Origin: Streptomyces violaceoruber
GTDB lineage: Bacteria > Actinomycetota > Actinomycetes > Streptomycetales > Streptomycetaceae
DNA length: 64,000 bases
Assembly (NCBI RefSeq): GCF_033406955.1
Contig: NZ_CP137734.1
Span: forward strand, 2,728,001 to 2,792,000
Direction of reading: 5' to 3'
This document shows positions 23,644 to 31,901 of the stretch, in pieces. The translations under genes were made by a program, and so were the position numbers. The notes under the pieces are model-generated. The model did no database searches. It saw only the letters and a program-made list of their open reading frames with translations, and was not told where the DNA came from. Position 1 is the first letter of the stretch. Each line of letters begins with the position of its first letter.

Positions 23644-24909
23644 CTACAGGGCCGCAGGAGCCTTCTTGTACCACGTGGTGATCACACCGACGAGGTGGAC
23701 GATGTTCTGGGTGCGCATGATCGGCGAGGCAGCATTCGGCTCGAAGTCGTCGTTCGCCGCGGTGGTGCGCCAGATGCTCGTCTCAGCGACCGGCGCGGCC
23801 ATGTGCGGGTCGAGCCGCTTGAAGAAGGCGGTAATGTCATCAAGCTCAACCGGGTTGTCGCCCGCCCGCAGCTCGCGGAACACTCCGCCGAGGACGCGGA
23901 GCATACCCACCGAGCCGAGGAGCGAGGTGCGGCGCACCTCCTGGGCCATGGTGAGGTCTCCCGGCTGACGCTCTGCCTCGGGGTCGTCCTCCGTAAGGGC
24001 GGCGAGGTCGGTAAAGGCGTTGGAAATGACGTCGAGGAAGTCCTTGACCTGCTCGATCACCTCACCGTCGGTGAGAGTCTGTTCCGCCTTCTTGCTGATG
24101 CGGCCGCCAGCACCGGCAATGACGGCGCGCGTGATGTCGGCAACGTGCTTGGCGCCCATGAAGTTGGGGTTTTTGAGCGTCATGCGGTCCTGCTCGGCAT
24201 CGACTCGACCCTTCAGCAAGGGGTGGTCGATAACGTCCGAAAGGGTGCGGTTGGCAACCTTGTAGCTGTCGAAGCGGGCGCGAACGGCGCTGCTGATGCC
24301 CTTGGCATTGTCTGCAACGTCCACGAACATCTGCTGGGCCTTGATCGGGTCCGGCTCTACGTAGATGTCCAGACCGACGTACTCGGCCTTCAGGCGGTTC
24401 ATCTGGCCGATGAGCTTCTCTCGCTCGACTTCCAGTTTTGCAGCCTTCTCCGGGCTGACCTTGCGGGCCATTTCGCGGTCGACAGCGGAGATGGCGTCGG
24501 TGATGCGCTGCTTCTCAATTGCGACACCAAGGACGCGATGCTGGCCGTCGATAGTTCGCAGAGAGGAGATGCCTCCGATCGCCCAGGGGACGGTGAGGTA
24601 GCCGACGGCACCCTGATCGTCCACCTTCTCGAAGGTACAGCCACCGCCGTCTCGAGCCAGGAGGGCGGGAGCGACCCAGTCCTGCTTGGTGTCGAGGTAC
24701 TCGCCGAAGTGCTTGGCGTGGAGGCGGTCGACCTTGCGGTTGTCCTTGTCGACGTTGCTCGGGTCAGGAACCGGGAGGATGGTCGGGAGGTCCAGCAGAG
24801 GGACGCGCACGCTGTAGACGGTGCGGCCGCCCTGAGGCGTCTTAATGGCGAGGTAGGTGCTGGAGTCCTGCGGCTTGGACAGACGCAGAGGGTCGACGGA
24901 AATGGTCAC
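23644..24909 (-). CDS. DGQHR-domain protein, DndB-like
   Basis: A 421-residue protein with the DGQHR signature at residues 121-125 (LRTIDGQHRVLG), preceded by VPLLDLPTILPVPDP and followed by a coiled helical segment (~140-175) and FVDVADNAKGISSAVRARFD. DndB is the regulator of DNA phosphorothioation clusters. No dndA, C, D or E gene is nearby, so this is an orphan. GTG at 24909 has a GGGGG site. It lies 298 bases outside attR, and its codons are less GC-rich than those of the chromosome, so it may be part of another acquired segment. Confidence 0.8.
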   Translation of the reverse strand: MTISVDPLRLSKPQDSSTYLAIKTPQGGRTVYSVRVPLLDLPTILPVPDPSNVDKDNRKVDRLHAKHFGEYLDTKQDWVAPALLARDGGGCTFEKVDDQGAVGYLTVPWAIGGISSLRTIDGQHRVLGVAIEKQRITDAISAVDREMARKVSPEKAAKLEVEREKLIGQMNRLKAEYVGLDIYVEPDPIKAQQMFVDVADNAKGISSAVRARFDSYKVANRTLSDVIDHPLLKGRVDAEQDRMTLKNPNFMGAKHVADITRAVIAGAGGRISKKAEQTLTDGEVIEQVKDFLDVISNAFTDLAALTEDDPEAERQPGDLTMAQEVRRTSLLGSVGMLRVLGGVFRELRAGDNPVELDDITAFFKRLDPHMAAPVAETSIWRTTAANDDFEPNAASPIMRTQNIVHLVGVITTWYKKAPAAL

Positions 24910-25005
24910 AGAATGCCCCCAATGGAATCAACCACGCACTTGACTGGCGCAGCAACGAGTAAACGGTAGACACGGACCCCCGCCGGCGGCAGGTAAGTTC
25001 TTAAT

Positions 25006-25506
25006 TTGCGAGACAAGTTGGTAATTTACGACCGCAAGTGCTTCACCAGTGATCGGTTGCGACCGCAGCTGATCGCCTACACCCCAGCGGATCGGAACCC
25101 GCGCGCTCACGAGACCGACTACGCGGCTCGCACCGACGGCGGTTCGGTGGTCTTCCGGGAGCCCCAGCTGAACGCCTGGTACCGGTTGGCCGACGGCCAG
25201 GTGGTCCCGCTGAACGAGGAGGCCCGTGCCTCCGTCGGCGCCGGGGGCACCGGCCTGGCGTCCTACCAGCGCCTGGTGCACCAGCGGTACGCCGACAAGA
25301 TGCCGGGCTCCGCGTACGACGAGGGCGGCTACGCCGGCGGGTACGCCACCGGGGCCGGGCGGGCGCGGGTCGCCGCGGACGCCCACACGGGCTCGGAGGC
25401 GACGGACACGACGCCGGTCGTCGCCGGGGTGGGAGCGCGTGCCTTCGCCGTCGCCGGGGTGGCCGGTGGGGTGTTGGTCCGCCGGCGGTGGCTGGCCGGG
25501 AGGTGA
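25006..25506 (+). CDS. Probable 5'-truncated remnant with C-terminal membrane anchor
   Basis: A 166-residue frame. From about residue 35 it reads like Streptomyces coding sequence (VVFREPQLNAWYRLADGQVV) and ends with a Gly/Ala-rich membrane helix and Arg-rich tail (VAGVAGGVLVRRRWLAGR), as in surface-anchored proteins. The first ~20 codons are AT-rich and no signal peptide is present, so the C-terminal part of a secreted protein seems to survive without its start. It could also be a short unknown gene. It abuts the accessory region, which fits a deletion or insertion boundary. Confidence 0.4.
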   Translation: MRDKLVIYDRKCFTSDRLRPQLIAYTPADRNPRAHETDYAARTDGGSVVFREPQLNAWYRLADGQVVPLNEEARASVGAGGTGLASYQRLVHQRYADKMPGSAYDEGGYAGGYATGAGRARVAADAHTGSEATDTTPVVAGVGARAFAVAGVAGGVLVRRRWLAGR

Positions 25507-25565
25507 GCCGGGCCTGAGCCGACGGGCCCGACGGGCTCCGACGACGCCCACGGCGGTCGGGGCCG

Positions 25566-26246
25566 TCAGCGCGGGGGTTCGGTGATGGCCTCCGCCAGGG
25601 GCTTTCGGGCCAGGTCCGGGACCTCGCAGTCGGGCGCCGCGTAGCCGACGGGGAAGAGGATGTAGGGGCGTTCGTTGCCGGGGCGTGCGCAGATCCGGGT
25701 GAGGAAGGCCATCGGGTTGGGCGTGTGGGTGAGGGTGCTCAGGCCCATCGCGTGCAGGGCGGTGATGAAGAGGCCGCAGGCGATGCCCACGCTCTCGTTC
25801 ACGTAGTAGTTCTTGCGCAGCGATCCGTCCGGCAGCGCGGTGCTCTTCTCGGCGAAGCAGACCACGATCCACGGTACGACGTCGAGAAAGCCCTTGTCGG
25901 AGTCCGTTTCGAGGCGGGCGAGCGCGGCGCGCCACTCGGGCGGGATGCGTCCGCCCTCGTAGTTGACCCGTTCCTCCTCCTCGGCGGCGACCCGGATGCG
26001 GTGCTTGGTCGCGGCGTCGCCGATCACGGCGAACTTCCACGGCTGGAAGTGGGCGCCGGAGGGTGCGGTGTTGGCCGCGGCGACGGCGAGGTCGACGCAC
26101 TCGCGCGGGACCGGCTCGTCGCTGAAGAACCGCACGCTGCGCCTGCGGTCGACGAACGAGACGAAGTCCCGCCCCCGCCGGATCATTTCGGCCTCGTCGT
26201 ACCGGTCGGGGCGGTAGGGGACGAACGGGTGCGTGTGCTGCCTCAC
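25566..26246 (-). CDS. Nitroreductase-family flavoprotein, iodotyrosine-deiodinase-like
   Basis: A 226-residue FMN enzyme. The flavin-binding start is RRRSVRFFSDEPVP (34-47), followed by NTAPSGAHFQPWKF. The active-site lid carries Glu, Tyr96 and Lys118 (EEERVNYEGG, DSDKGFL), the trio that binds halotyrosine in iodotyrosine deiodinase. This suggests reductive dehalogenation or reduction of an aromatic amino acid-like substrate; the substrate is not known. GTG at 26246 has AGGAGGAG upstream. It is divergent from an Lrp-type gene that may regulate it. Confidence 0.85.
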   Translation of the reverse strand: MRQHTHPFVPYRPDRYDEAEMIRRGRDFVSFVDRRRSVRFFSDEPVPRECVDLAVAAANTAPSGAHFQPWKFAVIGDAATKHRIRVAAEEEERVNYEGGRIPPEWRAALARLETDSDKGFLDVVPWIVVCFAEKSTALPDGSLRKNYYVNESVGIACGLFITALHAMGLSTLTHTPNPMAFLTRICARPGNERPYILFPVGYAAPDCEVPDLARKPLAEAITEPPR

Positions 26247-26380
26247 GGGTCTCCTCCTGGACGGGAGCCCACAGGGTGGGGCGTGGGGTGCCTATTGGGC
26301 AACTGATGCATCTTCTGGTTGTCTATTTGGCAGGAGAAGCGGCATCGAGGTGCTCTTCGCGTGACAGATCGGCAGATGCA

Positions 26381-26875
26381 GTGGCACGACAGGGGCTCGA
26401 CCAGCTCGACGGGCGGATGCTGCGGCTGCTCCGGGAGCGTCCGCGTGAGGGCCTGTTGGAGATCGCCCGCCGGCTCGGGGTCGCCCGCGGCACCTTGCAG
26501 GCGCGGCTCGACCGGTTGACCGGATCCGGCGTGGTGACCGGTTACGGGCCGGACATGGACGTCGCCGCCCTCGGGCACGTGGTCCAGGCGTTCACGACGT
26601 TCGAGGTGGACCAGCCGGCCCGTGAGGCCATCGCCGCGCGGCTGCGAGCCGTGCCGCAGATCCTGGAGGCGCACGTCGTGACGGGCCCCGGCGACATCTG
26701 GTGCCGTATCGCGGGCACGAGCAACCAGCATGTGCAGGAGGTGATCGACCAGGTGCTCGAGGTGCCGGGGGTGCGACGCAGTACGACCGTCATCGCCCTC
26801 AGCGCCGTCGTCCCCTACCGCGTCCAGCCCTTGGTCGACGAGGTGTCCGGCCTGTCCGAGCCACGCCTGGGCTGA
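26381..26875 (+). CDS. Lrp/AsnC-family transcriptional regulator
   Basis: A 164-residue regulator. The N-terminal HTH (LDGRMLRLLRERPREG, IARRLGVARGTLQARLDRL) is followed by a RAM ligand-binding domain (GHVVQAFTTFEVDQ, ILEAHVVTGPGDIWCRIAG). GTG at 26381 gives the usual length; upstream ATG/GTG codons would add sequence without similarity to the family. It is divergent from the nitroreductase gene, suggesting local control by an amino-acid-like effector. Confidence 0.87.
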   Translation: MARQGLDQLDGRMLRLLRERPREGLLEIARRLGVARGTLQARLDRLTGSGVVTGYGPDMDVAALGHVVQAFTTFEVDQPAREAIAARLRAVPQILEAHVVTGPGDIWCRIAGTSNQHVQEVIDQVLEVPGVRRSTTVIALSAVVPYRVQPLVDEVSGLSEPRLG

Positions 26876-26923
26876 CTCCGCGGTTCCCCGGGCCCCTCGG
26901 GACGCCGGCCGGCTGAGCCGCGC

Positions 26924-27805
26924 TCAGCCCTGCCAGATCTCCCCGATGCGTCCCGCGTGGGCCGCGCCCTGGCGCCGCCCTTCCCGCGCCGCCCCGGGGA
27001 TGCGGGAGGCGTCCAGGGCGTTGCGGCCGAAGGCACGGCGGGCCGCCCGGTCGGGGGTCAGCAGGGCGACCCGGGCGCCACGCGAGGCGAGGGTCTCGGC
27101 CTGGGTCCGCGCGCTCGGGCTCGCTCCCGCGCCCTTGGGAATCGGGGCCAGCACGACGACGCGCGCGCAGTCGTCGACCAGGTCGGCGTTGGTCGTGGAG
27201 CGGACGCCGCCGTCCATCCAGCGGCCCGCCCCGATGCTGATCGGCGGGAAGAGGGGCGGCAGTGCGCAGGTCGCCGACATGGCGTGCAGCAGGTCGACCC
27301 CGCTGTCGGCGTCGAAGGCGGTCGGTTCCCCGGTGAGCGCGTCGACGGCGAACATCCGGACAGTCCTGTCCGGCCAGTCCCGCACGGGCAGTTGGGCGCC
27401 GATGGCGTCGAAGACCGCGCTCTGCGGCACGTCGCGCACGGAGAGCGCCAGCCGGCCGAGGCGCCTGACCACCGTCTCCGGGTCGCGCGAGCCCAGCGCG
27501 GCCCACAGGTACCTGACCGTCATGCCGAAGGTGAAGTCCACGTCCAGCATGGGGCGTTCACGGTCGAGCTGCTCCTTGTAGAGGCCGGCCGGGGCCGCAC
27601 CCCTGGCCAGGTCGAGGGCCAGCAGCGAACCCGCCGACGTGCCCGCGAGGACGTCGGCGTCCGCGAGGTCCACCCCCGCGTCGGCCAGCCCCGCCAGGAC
27701 ACCGATCTGCCATCCGTACGCGGTCAGACCGCCCCCGCCCAGCACCAGCGCCGTGTCCGCCACGTCCGTCACCCCTCCCGTAACGGGGACCACTCCCCGC
27801 TTCAC
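26924..27805 (-). CDS. Patatin-like phospholipase
   Basis: A protein of up to 293 residues with the patatin Ser-Asp dyad fold. The oxyanion loop is ALVLGGGGLTAYGW, the nucleophile elbow is GTSAG and the catalytic Asp is in MDGG (GAGRWMDGGV). It should hydrolyse acyl esters of lipids in the cytoplasm or at the membrane. The start is uncertain: GTG at 27805 or GTG at 27772 (VTDVADT), the latter closer to the family norm. The 5' region lies inside an inverted repeat (27787-27844) that looks like a repressor site. Confidence 0.88.
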   Translation of the reverse strand: MKRGVVPVTGGVTDVADTALVLGGGGLTAYGWQIGVLAGLADAGVDLADADVLAGTSAGSLLALDLARGAAPAGLYKEQLDRERPMLDVDFTFGMTVRYLWAALGSRDPETVVRRLGRLALSVRDVPQSAVFDAIGAQLPVRDWPDRTVRMFAVDALTGEPTAFDADSGVDLLHAMSATCALPPLFPPISIGAGRWMDGGVRSTTNADLVDDCARVVVLAPIPKGAGASPSARTQAETLASRGARVALLTPDRAARRAFGRNALDASRIPGAAREGRRQGAAHAGRIGEIWQG

Positions 27806-27844
27806 TGCCGAGCGTGACGCTAGCAGGTAAACGGGGAGTGGTCC
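27787..27844. promoter_or_regulatory. Inverted repeat over the patatin promoter
   Basis: Arms GGACCACTCCCCG (27787-27799) and its complement (27832-27844) lie 32 bases apart. On the minus strand TGGACC and TAGCGT are 17 bases apart, a plausible -35/-10 pair, with the right arm over the -35 element. The geometry suits a repressor binding both arms. Confidence 0.55.
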
Positions 27845-27869
27845 ACGTTTGGGGTGTCCCGTGCCCCAC

Positions 27870-29735
27870 TCAGCTTCGGGCCAGCACCGTCCCCACCACC
27901 TGGCGCAGCATCGACTCCGGGTCGGGGGCGGGGCCCGGGGAGCGCCAGGCCACGAAGCCGTCGGGGCGGACCAGGACCGCGCCGCCCCGGGTCACCCCGT
28001 GGGCGCGCGCCCAGTCGGTCTCCTCGTCGTCCGGGATCAGATCGGCCCCGGGGGACCCGCCCACGCGGTACGACTTCAGCGGGACCCGCATCCCGGCGGC
28101 CACCCCGGCGGCCGCCTCGTGCCAGCCGGTGGGCTGGGCGGCGTCGCTGAGCAGGACGAGGGAGTCCTCGTAGAGGTCCAGGGTGGACAGGCGGTCCTGG
28201 CCCCGGCGCACCCAGAGGTGGGGAGCCCGGCTGCCGGGTGCTCCGGTGAGGTCGAGGCCCTCCGGGACCACCGGTGTCGCCGGGTCGGCGCCGACGACCG
28301 CGCCCCGGGGGTAGCGGTAGCCGAGGGCGACATTGAGGATCCCGCGCTGCGGGCCGCCGCCGCCGGGACCGCCACCGGGGCCGCCACCAGGCGCACCACC
28401 CGCACCCCGAGGACCGTCGGGTCCGCCAGGACCACCGGTACCGCCAGGACCGCCAGGACCACCGAGGCCGCCAGGCCCGCCAGGACCGCCAGGCCCACCG
28501 GTGCCACGGCCCGCACCGCCGGGAGTACCCGCGCCCGGACCGCCACCCCCCGCGACCGGCGGCGGCGCGAAGCCCGGGTGGCTGTGCTCGACCGAGCGAT
28601 GGGCGGCGCGGGCGCTGGTGGCCTCCGCGACCGGGCGCCGTTCCGTGTCGTACGTGTCCAGCAGGGCCTCGCCCGCCCAGCCCTCGAGGACCGCGGCCAG
28701 CTTCCAGGCGAGGTTGTGGGCGTCCTGGATGCCGGTGTTGGAGCCGAAGGCGCCGGTGGGGGACATCTCGTGGGCCGAGTCGCCGGCCAGCAGGACGCGG
28801 CCGGAGCGGTAGCTGCGGGCGACGCGCTGGGCGGCGTGCCAGGGGGCCTTGCCGGTGATCTCGACGTCGAGGTCGGGATCGCCGATCGCGCGGCGGATGT
28901 GGGCGGCGCAGCGCTCGTCGGTGAAGTCCTCGACGGTTTCGCCCTGTTCGGGGTGCCAGGGGGCGTGGAAGACCCAGTTCTCGCGGTTGTCGACGGGCAG
29001 GAGGGCTCCGTCGGCGTTCTCGTCCGTCAGGTAGCAGACGATGAACCGGCGGTCGCCCACCACGTCGGCGAGACGGCGCGAGCGGAAGGTGATGCTGACG
29101 TTGTGGAAGAGGTCGCCGGGTCCGCTCTGGCCGATGCCGAGCTGTTCGCGGACGGGGCTGCGGGGGCCGTCGGCGGCGACCAGGTAGTCCGCGCGGATGG
29201 TGGTGTGCTCGCCGGTCTCCCGGCTCTTCACGATCGCCGTGACGCCCTCGGTGTCGGCCTCGAAGGAGAGCAGTTCGGTGCCGAAGCGCAGGTCGCCGCC
29301 GAGGTTCGTGGCGTGCGTGAGGAGTTCGGGCTCCAGGTCGTTCTGGCTGCACAGGCACCAGGAGCTGGGGCTGAAGCGGGCCAGTCCGCCGCCCGGGTCG
29401 ATCTGCTTGAACAGCCACTCCCCCGCGTCGCCGGCCAGGGTCGGCGCCTGGAGGATGCCGTGGTTGTCGGCCAGCGTGGCGGCGGCCCTGCGGATGTCCG
29501 GCTCGGTGCCGGCCACCCGGAAGATCTCCATCGTGCGGACGTTGTTGCCGCGCCCGCGGGGGTGGATGGAGGTGCCGGCGTGCCGCTCCACCAGGGTGTG
29601 CCGGACGCCCAGCCGGCCCAGGAACACCGAGGTCGACAGGCCCACCAGGGACCCGCCGACGACCAGGACCGGGACGCGGTGGGTCCGGTCGCCCCCGGGG
29701 GCGGCGCCGCCGGACCGGTCGGCTCTTTCGTTCAT
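27870..29735 (-). CDS. Spore-pigment FAD-dependent hydroxylase (WhiE-ORFVIII type)
   Basis: A 621-residue class A flavin monooxygenase that should hydroxylate the aromatic polyketide of the spore pigment late in the pathway. FAD motifs are VVGGSLVGLS (25-34), the DG motif (189-190) and LLAGDSAHEMSPTGAFGSN (315-333). The C-terminal thioredoxin-like domain ends with RPDGFVAW. A ~70-residue Gly/Pro-rich collagen-like insert (395-463) separates the two domains. It is divergent from the seven collinear whiE genes, as in S. coelicolor, where this gene is known to be SigF-dependent. Confidence 0.93.
   Translation of the reverse strand: MNERADRSGGAAPGGDRTHRVPVLVVGGSLVGLSTSVFLGRLGVRHTLVERHAGTSIHPRGRGNNVRTMEIFRVAGTEPDIRRAAATLADNHGILQAPTLAGDAGEWLFKQIDPGGGLARFSPSSWCLCSQNDLEPELLTHATNLGGDLRFGTELLSFEADTEGVTAIVKSRETGEHTTIRADYLVAADGPRSPVREQLGIGQSGPGDLFHNVSITFRSRRLADVVGDRRFIVCYLTDENADGALLPVDNRENWVFHAPWHPEQGETVEDFTDERCAAHIRRAIGDPDLDVEITGKAPWHAAQRVARSYRSGRVLLAGDSAHEMSPTGAFGSNTGIQDAHNLAWKLAAVLEGWAGEALLDTYDTERRPVAEATSARAAHRSVEHSHPGFAPPPVAGGGGPGAGTPGGAGRGTGGPGGPGGPGGLGGPGGPGGTGGPGGPDGPRGAGGAPGGGPGGGPGGGGPQRGILNVALGYRYPRGAVVGADPATPVVPEGLDLTGAPGSRAPHLWVRRGQDRLSTLDLYEDSLVLLSDAAQPTGWHEAAAGVAAGMRVPLKSYRVGGSPGADLIPDDEETDWARAHGVTRGGAVLVRPDGFVAWRSPGPAPDPESMLRQVVGTVLARS
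28347..28553 (-). repeat. Collagen-like GGP repeat inside the hydroxylase gene
   Basis: Encodes residues ~395-463, made of GGPGGPGGPGG-type triplets with a few T, L, D and R replacements. At DNA level it is a degenerate 9-bp-type tandem array of ccaccagga/ccgccagga units, prone to slippage. The reading frame is kept. Confidence 0.85.
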
Positions 29736-30078
29736 GATTCGTCCTCCGTTGTACGACAGGTGTCCGTCAGGGGTTGCGTCGGAAGTGCGTCGGGAGTGCG
29801 TCGGACGCGCGTTCAGATGCGCGTCAGGGATGCGTCAGGAGTGCGTCAGGGGTCCGAGAGGGGTCCGACCGAGGTGCGCCGGGGCCTTCATGCATGCCCC
29901 GTACGGCCCGTCGGGGCCCGCCACGGCGCAGGCTTCACCCGCTTAACCCTCCTGGTTCGCGGTCCCCGCGGGCACGGCCCACGATCGTGCTTACGCGACC
30001 GTCGCACCCCGCCGGCCTGGCGGGCGCCGCCGACGATCGCCCCAGTCCACGAGGATGACCGGAGAAGAGGTGGGCCGG
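29736..30078. promoter_or_regulatory. Divergent spore-pigment promoter region with ~11-bp repeats
   Basis: 343 bases between the hydroxylase and the first collinear gene. From 29762 to 29868 it holds eight or more degenerate copies of TGCGTCRGGAG, mostly 11 bases apart (one helical turn). No gene is supported. This is the expected place for the whiE P1 and P2 promoters; repeated boxes in helical phase suggest cooperative regulator binding. Confidence 0.6.
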
Positions 30079-31272
30079 ATGACGGTCTCTCCCGTCGTAG
30101 CGACGGATGCCCCGAGCACGGACGCGACGCGGACCACAGCGACGTCGGCGACGTCGCCCGCCGTGGCGACGGACGCGGGTGGCGTGTCGATATCCGCGTT
30201 CGACGGTTCCCGCGTGCGGGTCGTCCTGATGCTGGACGTCCACGACGGAATGCAGCAGGAGTTCCTGGACGCCTACGAGCGCATCCGCGACCGGGTCGCC
30301 GCCGTTCCCGGACACGTCAGCGACCAGCTGTGCCAGTCCCTGGAGAATCCGACCCAGTGGCTCCTCACCAGTGAGTGGGAGAGCGCCGCGCCCTTCCTGG
30401 CCTGGGTCAACAGCGACGAGCACCTGGACACCGTCGAACCGCTGGCGACCTGCGTCCGTGACACCCACTCGCTGCGCTACAGCGTCCTGCGGGAGACCGA
30501 CGGGGGCCGCCCGGCGCCCGGTGAGCCGCGCTCCGCGCCCCGGATCGGGGACAACGTCGTACGGCACGCCCTCACCTTCACCGTACGGCCCGGCACCGAG
30601 GCCGAGACCGCGCGGCTGCTGTCCGAGTACGTGTCGCCCGACGCCCACGTGGACGGCTCCACGCGGCTGCTGCGCACCTCGCTCTTCATGTCCGGCAACC
30701 GGATCGTGCGGGCCGTGGAGGTGCGCGGCGACCTGCAGACCGCGTTGCGCCACGTCGCCCGGCAGCCCGGGGTACGGGCCGTCGAGGAGGCGCTGAACCC
30801 GTATCTGGAGCAGGACCGGGACCTCGGCGACCCGCAGTCCGCCCGGCGCTTCTTCACCCGGGCCGCCATGCCGGCCGTCCACCACGCGACGTACCCCGAC
30901 CGGTCGGGCGCGCGCCGGGAACGGCTCGCGCTGCTCTACCCGGTACGCGACGGCGCCGGTCCGGACCTGGCCCGGCTGCTGGCCCGTCAGGACGCGGCCG
31001 CCGCCCGGAACCCGGACGGCCCGGTGCTGGCGGCCACCGTCTTCCACCGCGACGACCTCGTCGTACGGCTCGTCGACGTGGACGGCGACCCCGAGGACGC
31101 GCCCGCCGAGGTCCTCGGCCTGCACGGCCGGGGCGCCGCGGATGCCGAGCGGCTGCTGGACGCCGCCGCCGTCGGCGTCGACGGGTCGCCGGCCGAGGCG
31201 GCGACGCTGTCCCGGCTGCTGCGCCGGATCCGTATGACGCCCCTGACCGACCGGCGTTCGGCCGGTTCCTGA
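30079..31272 (+). CDS. Spore-pigment WhiE-ORFI-type protein
   Basis: A 397-residue protein with repeated dimeric alpha/beta-barrel-like (ABM-type) segments: one at ~35-125 ([37 protein letters not shown]) and one at ~155-240 ([20 protein letters not shown]). It belongs to the CurD/SchA/WhiE-ORFI group, whose exact role in pigment formation is not established. ATG at 30079 (MTVSPVV) is chosen because AGAGGTG is well spaced; ATG at 30055 is possible. It is the first gene of the collinear operon. Confidence 0.9.
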
Positions 31273-31427
31273 AGCACGCCCCCGACCGCGCGGCCGGCCG
31301 GGCCCGACGGCGTGCCCGCCGGGCCGCGCGGCCTTCCGCGCCGCCCCTGCTCCCCCGCTTCCCCCGCTTCCCCCGCTTCTCCTTCTTCTCCTCCCCTCCT
31401 TCCTCCCGTCACCCCGGAGTGAACGAC
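31273..31427. other. Pyrimidine-rich spacer in the pigment operon
   Basis: 155 bases with no gene. A C/T-rich run (about 31350-31410) starts with three tandem TCCCCCGCT units (31351-31377). It is the longest gap within the collinear pigment genes and could slow transcription or carry a second promoter. Confidence 0.5.
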
Positions 31428-31901
31428 ATGACAGACCAGCAGGTACGCATCGTCTCCCTCGGCGACATCGCCCCGAACCGCCGCCGCGGCGGAGACCTCC
31501 GCGCCCTCCTCACGCCCACCACCGCCGGGTCGACCAGCGGCTTCATGGGCGTGGCCATCGTGCAGCCCGGCGACCGCATCGCCGAGCACTACCACCCGTA
31601 CTCCGAGGAGTTCGTGTACGTCACGGAGGGCGCCCTCGAGGTGGACCTGGACGGGGTGCCGCACTCGCTCGGCACCGGGCAGGGGCTGCTGATCCCGCAG
31701 GACATGCGCCACCGCTTCCGCAACGCGGGGGACGTCGAGGCGCGGCTCGTGTTCCACCTGGGGCCGCTGGCCCCGCGCCCGGAGCTGGGCCACGTCGACA
31801 CGGAGGACGCGGAGGGCAACGCGCTCCCCTGCGACGGTGCGCACGCGGGCCACGCGGCCGGGCACGAGCGGCCCGCCCCCGCGGCCGAGGTGGTGTCATG
31901 A
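31428..31901 (+). CDS. Spore-pigment cupin (WhiE-ORFII type)
   Basis: A 157-residue single-domain cupin. Motif 1 is [21 protein letters not shown] (residues ~50-70, with the His/His/Glu metal ligands) and motif 2 is [10 protein letters not shown], with a second His. The C-terminal tail is rich in His, Gly and Ala. It is conserved in spore-pigment clusters (CurC/WhiE-II), where it affects pigment structure; the reaction is unknown. ATG at 31428 has GGAG eight bases upstream. It overlaps the KS-alpha gene by ATGA. Confidence 0.92.
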
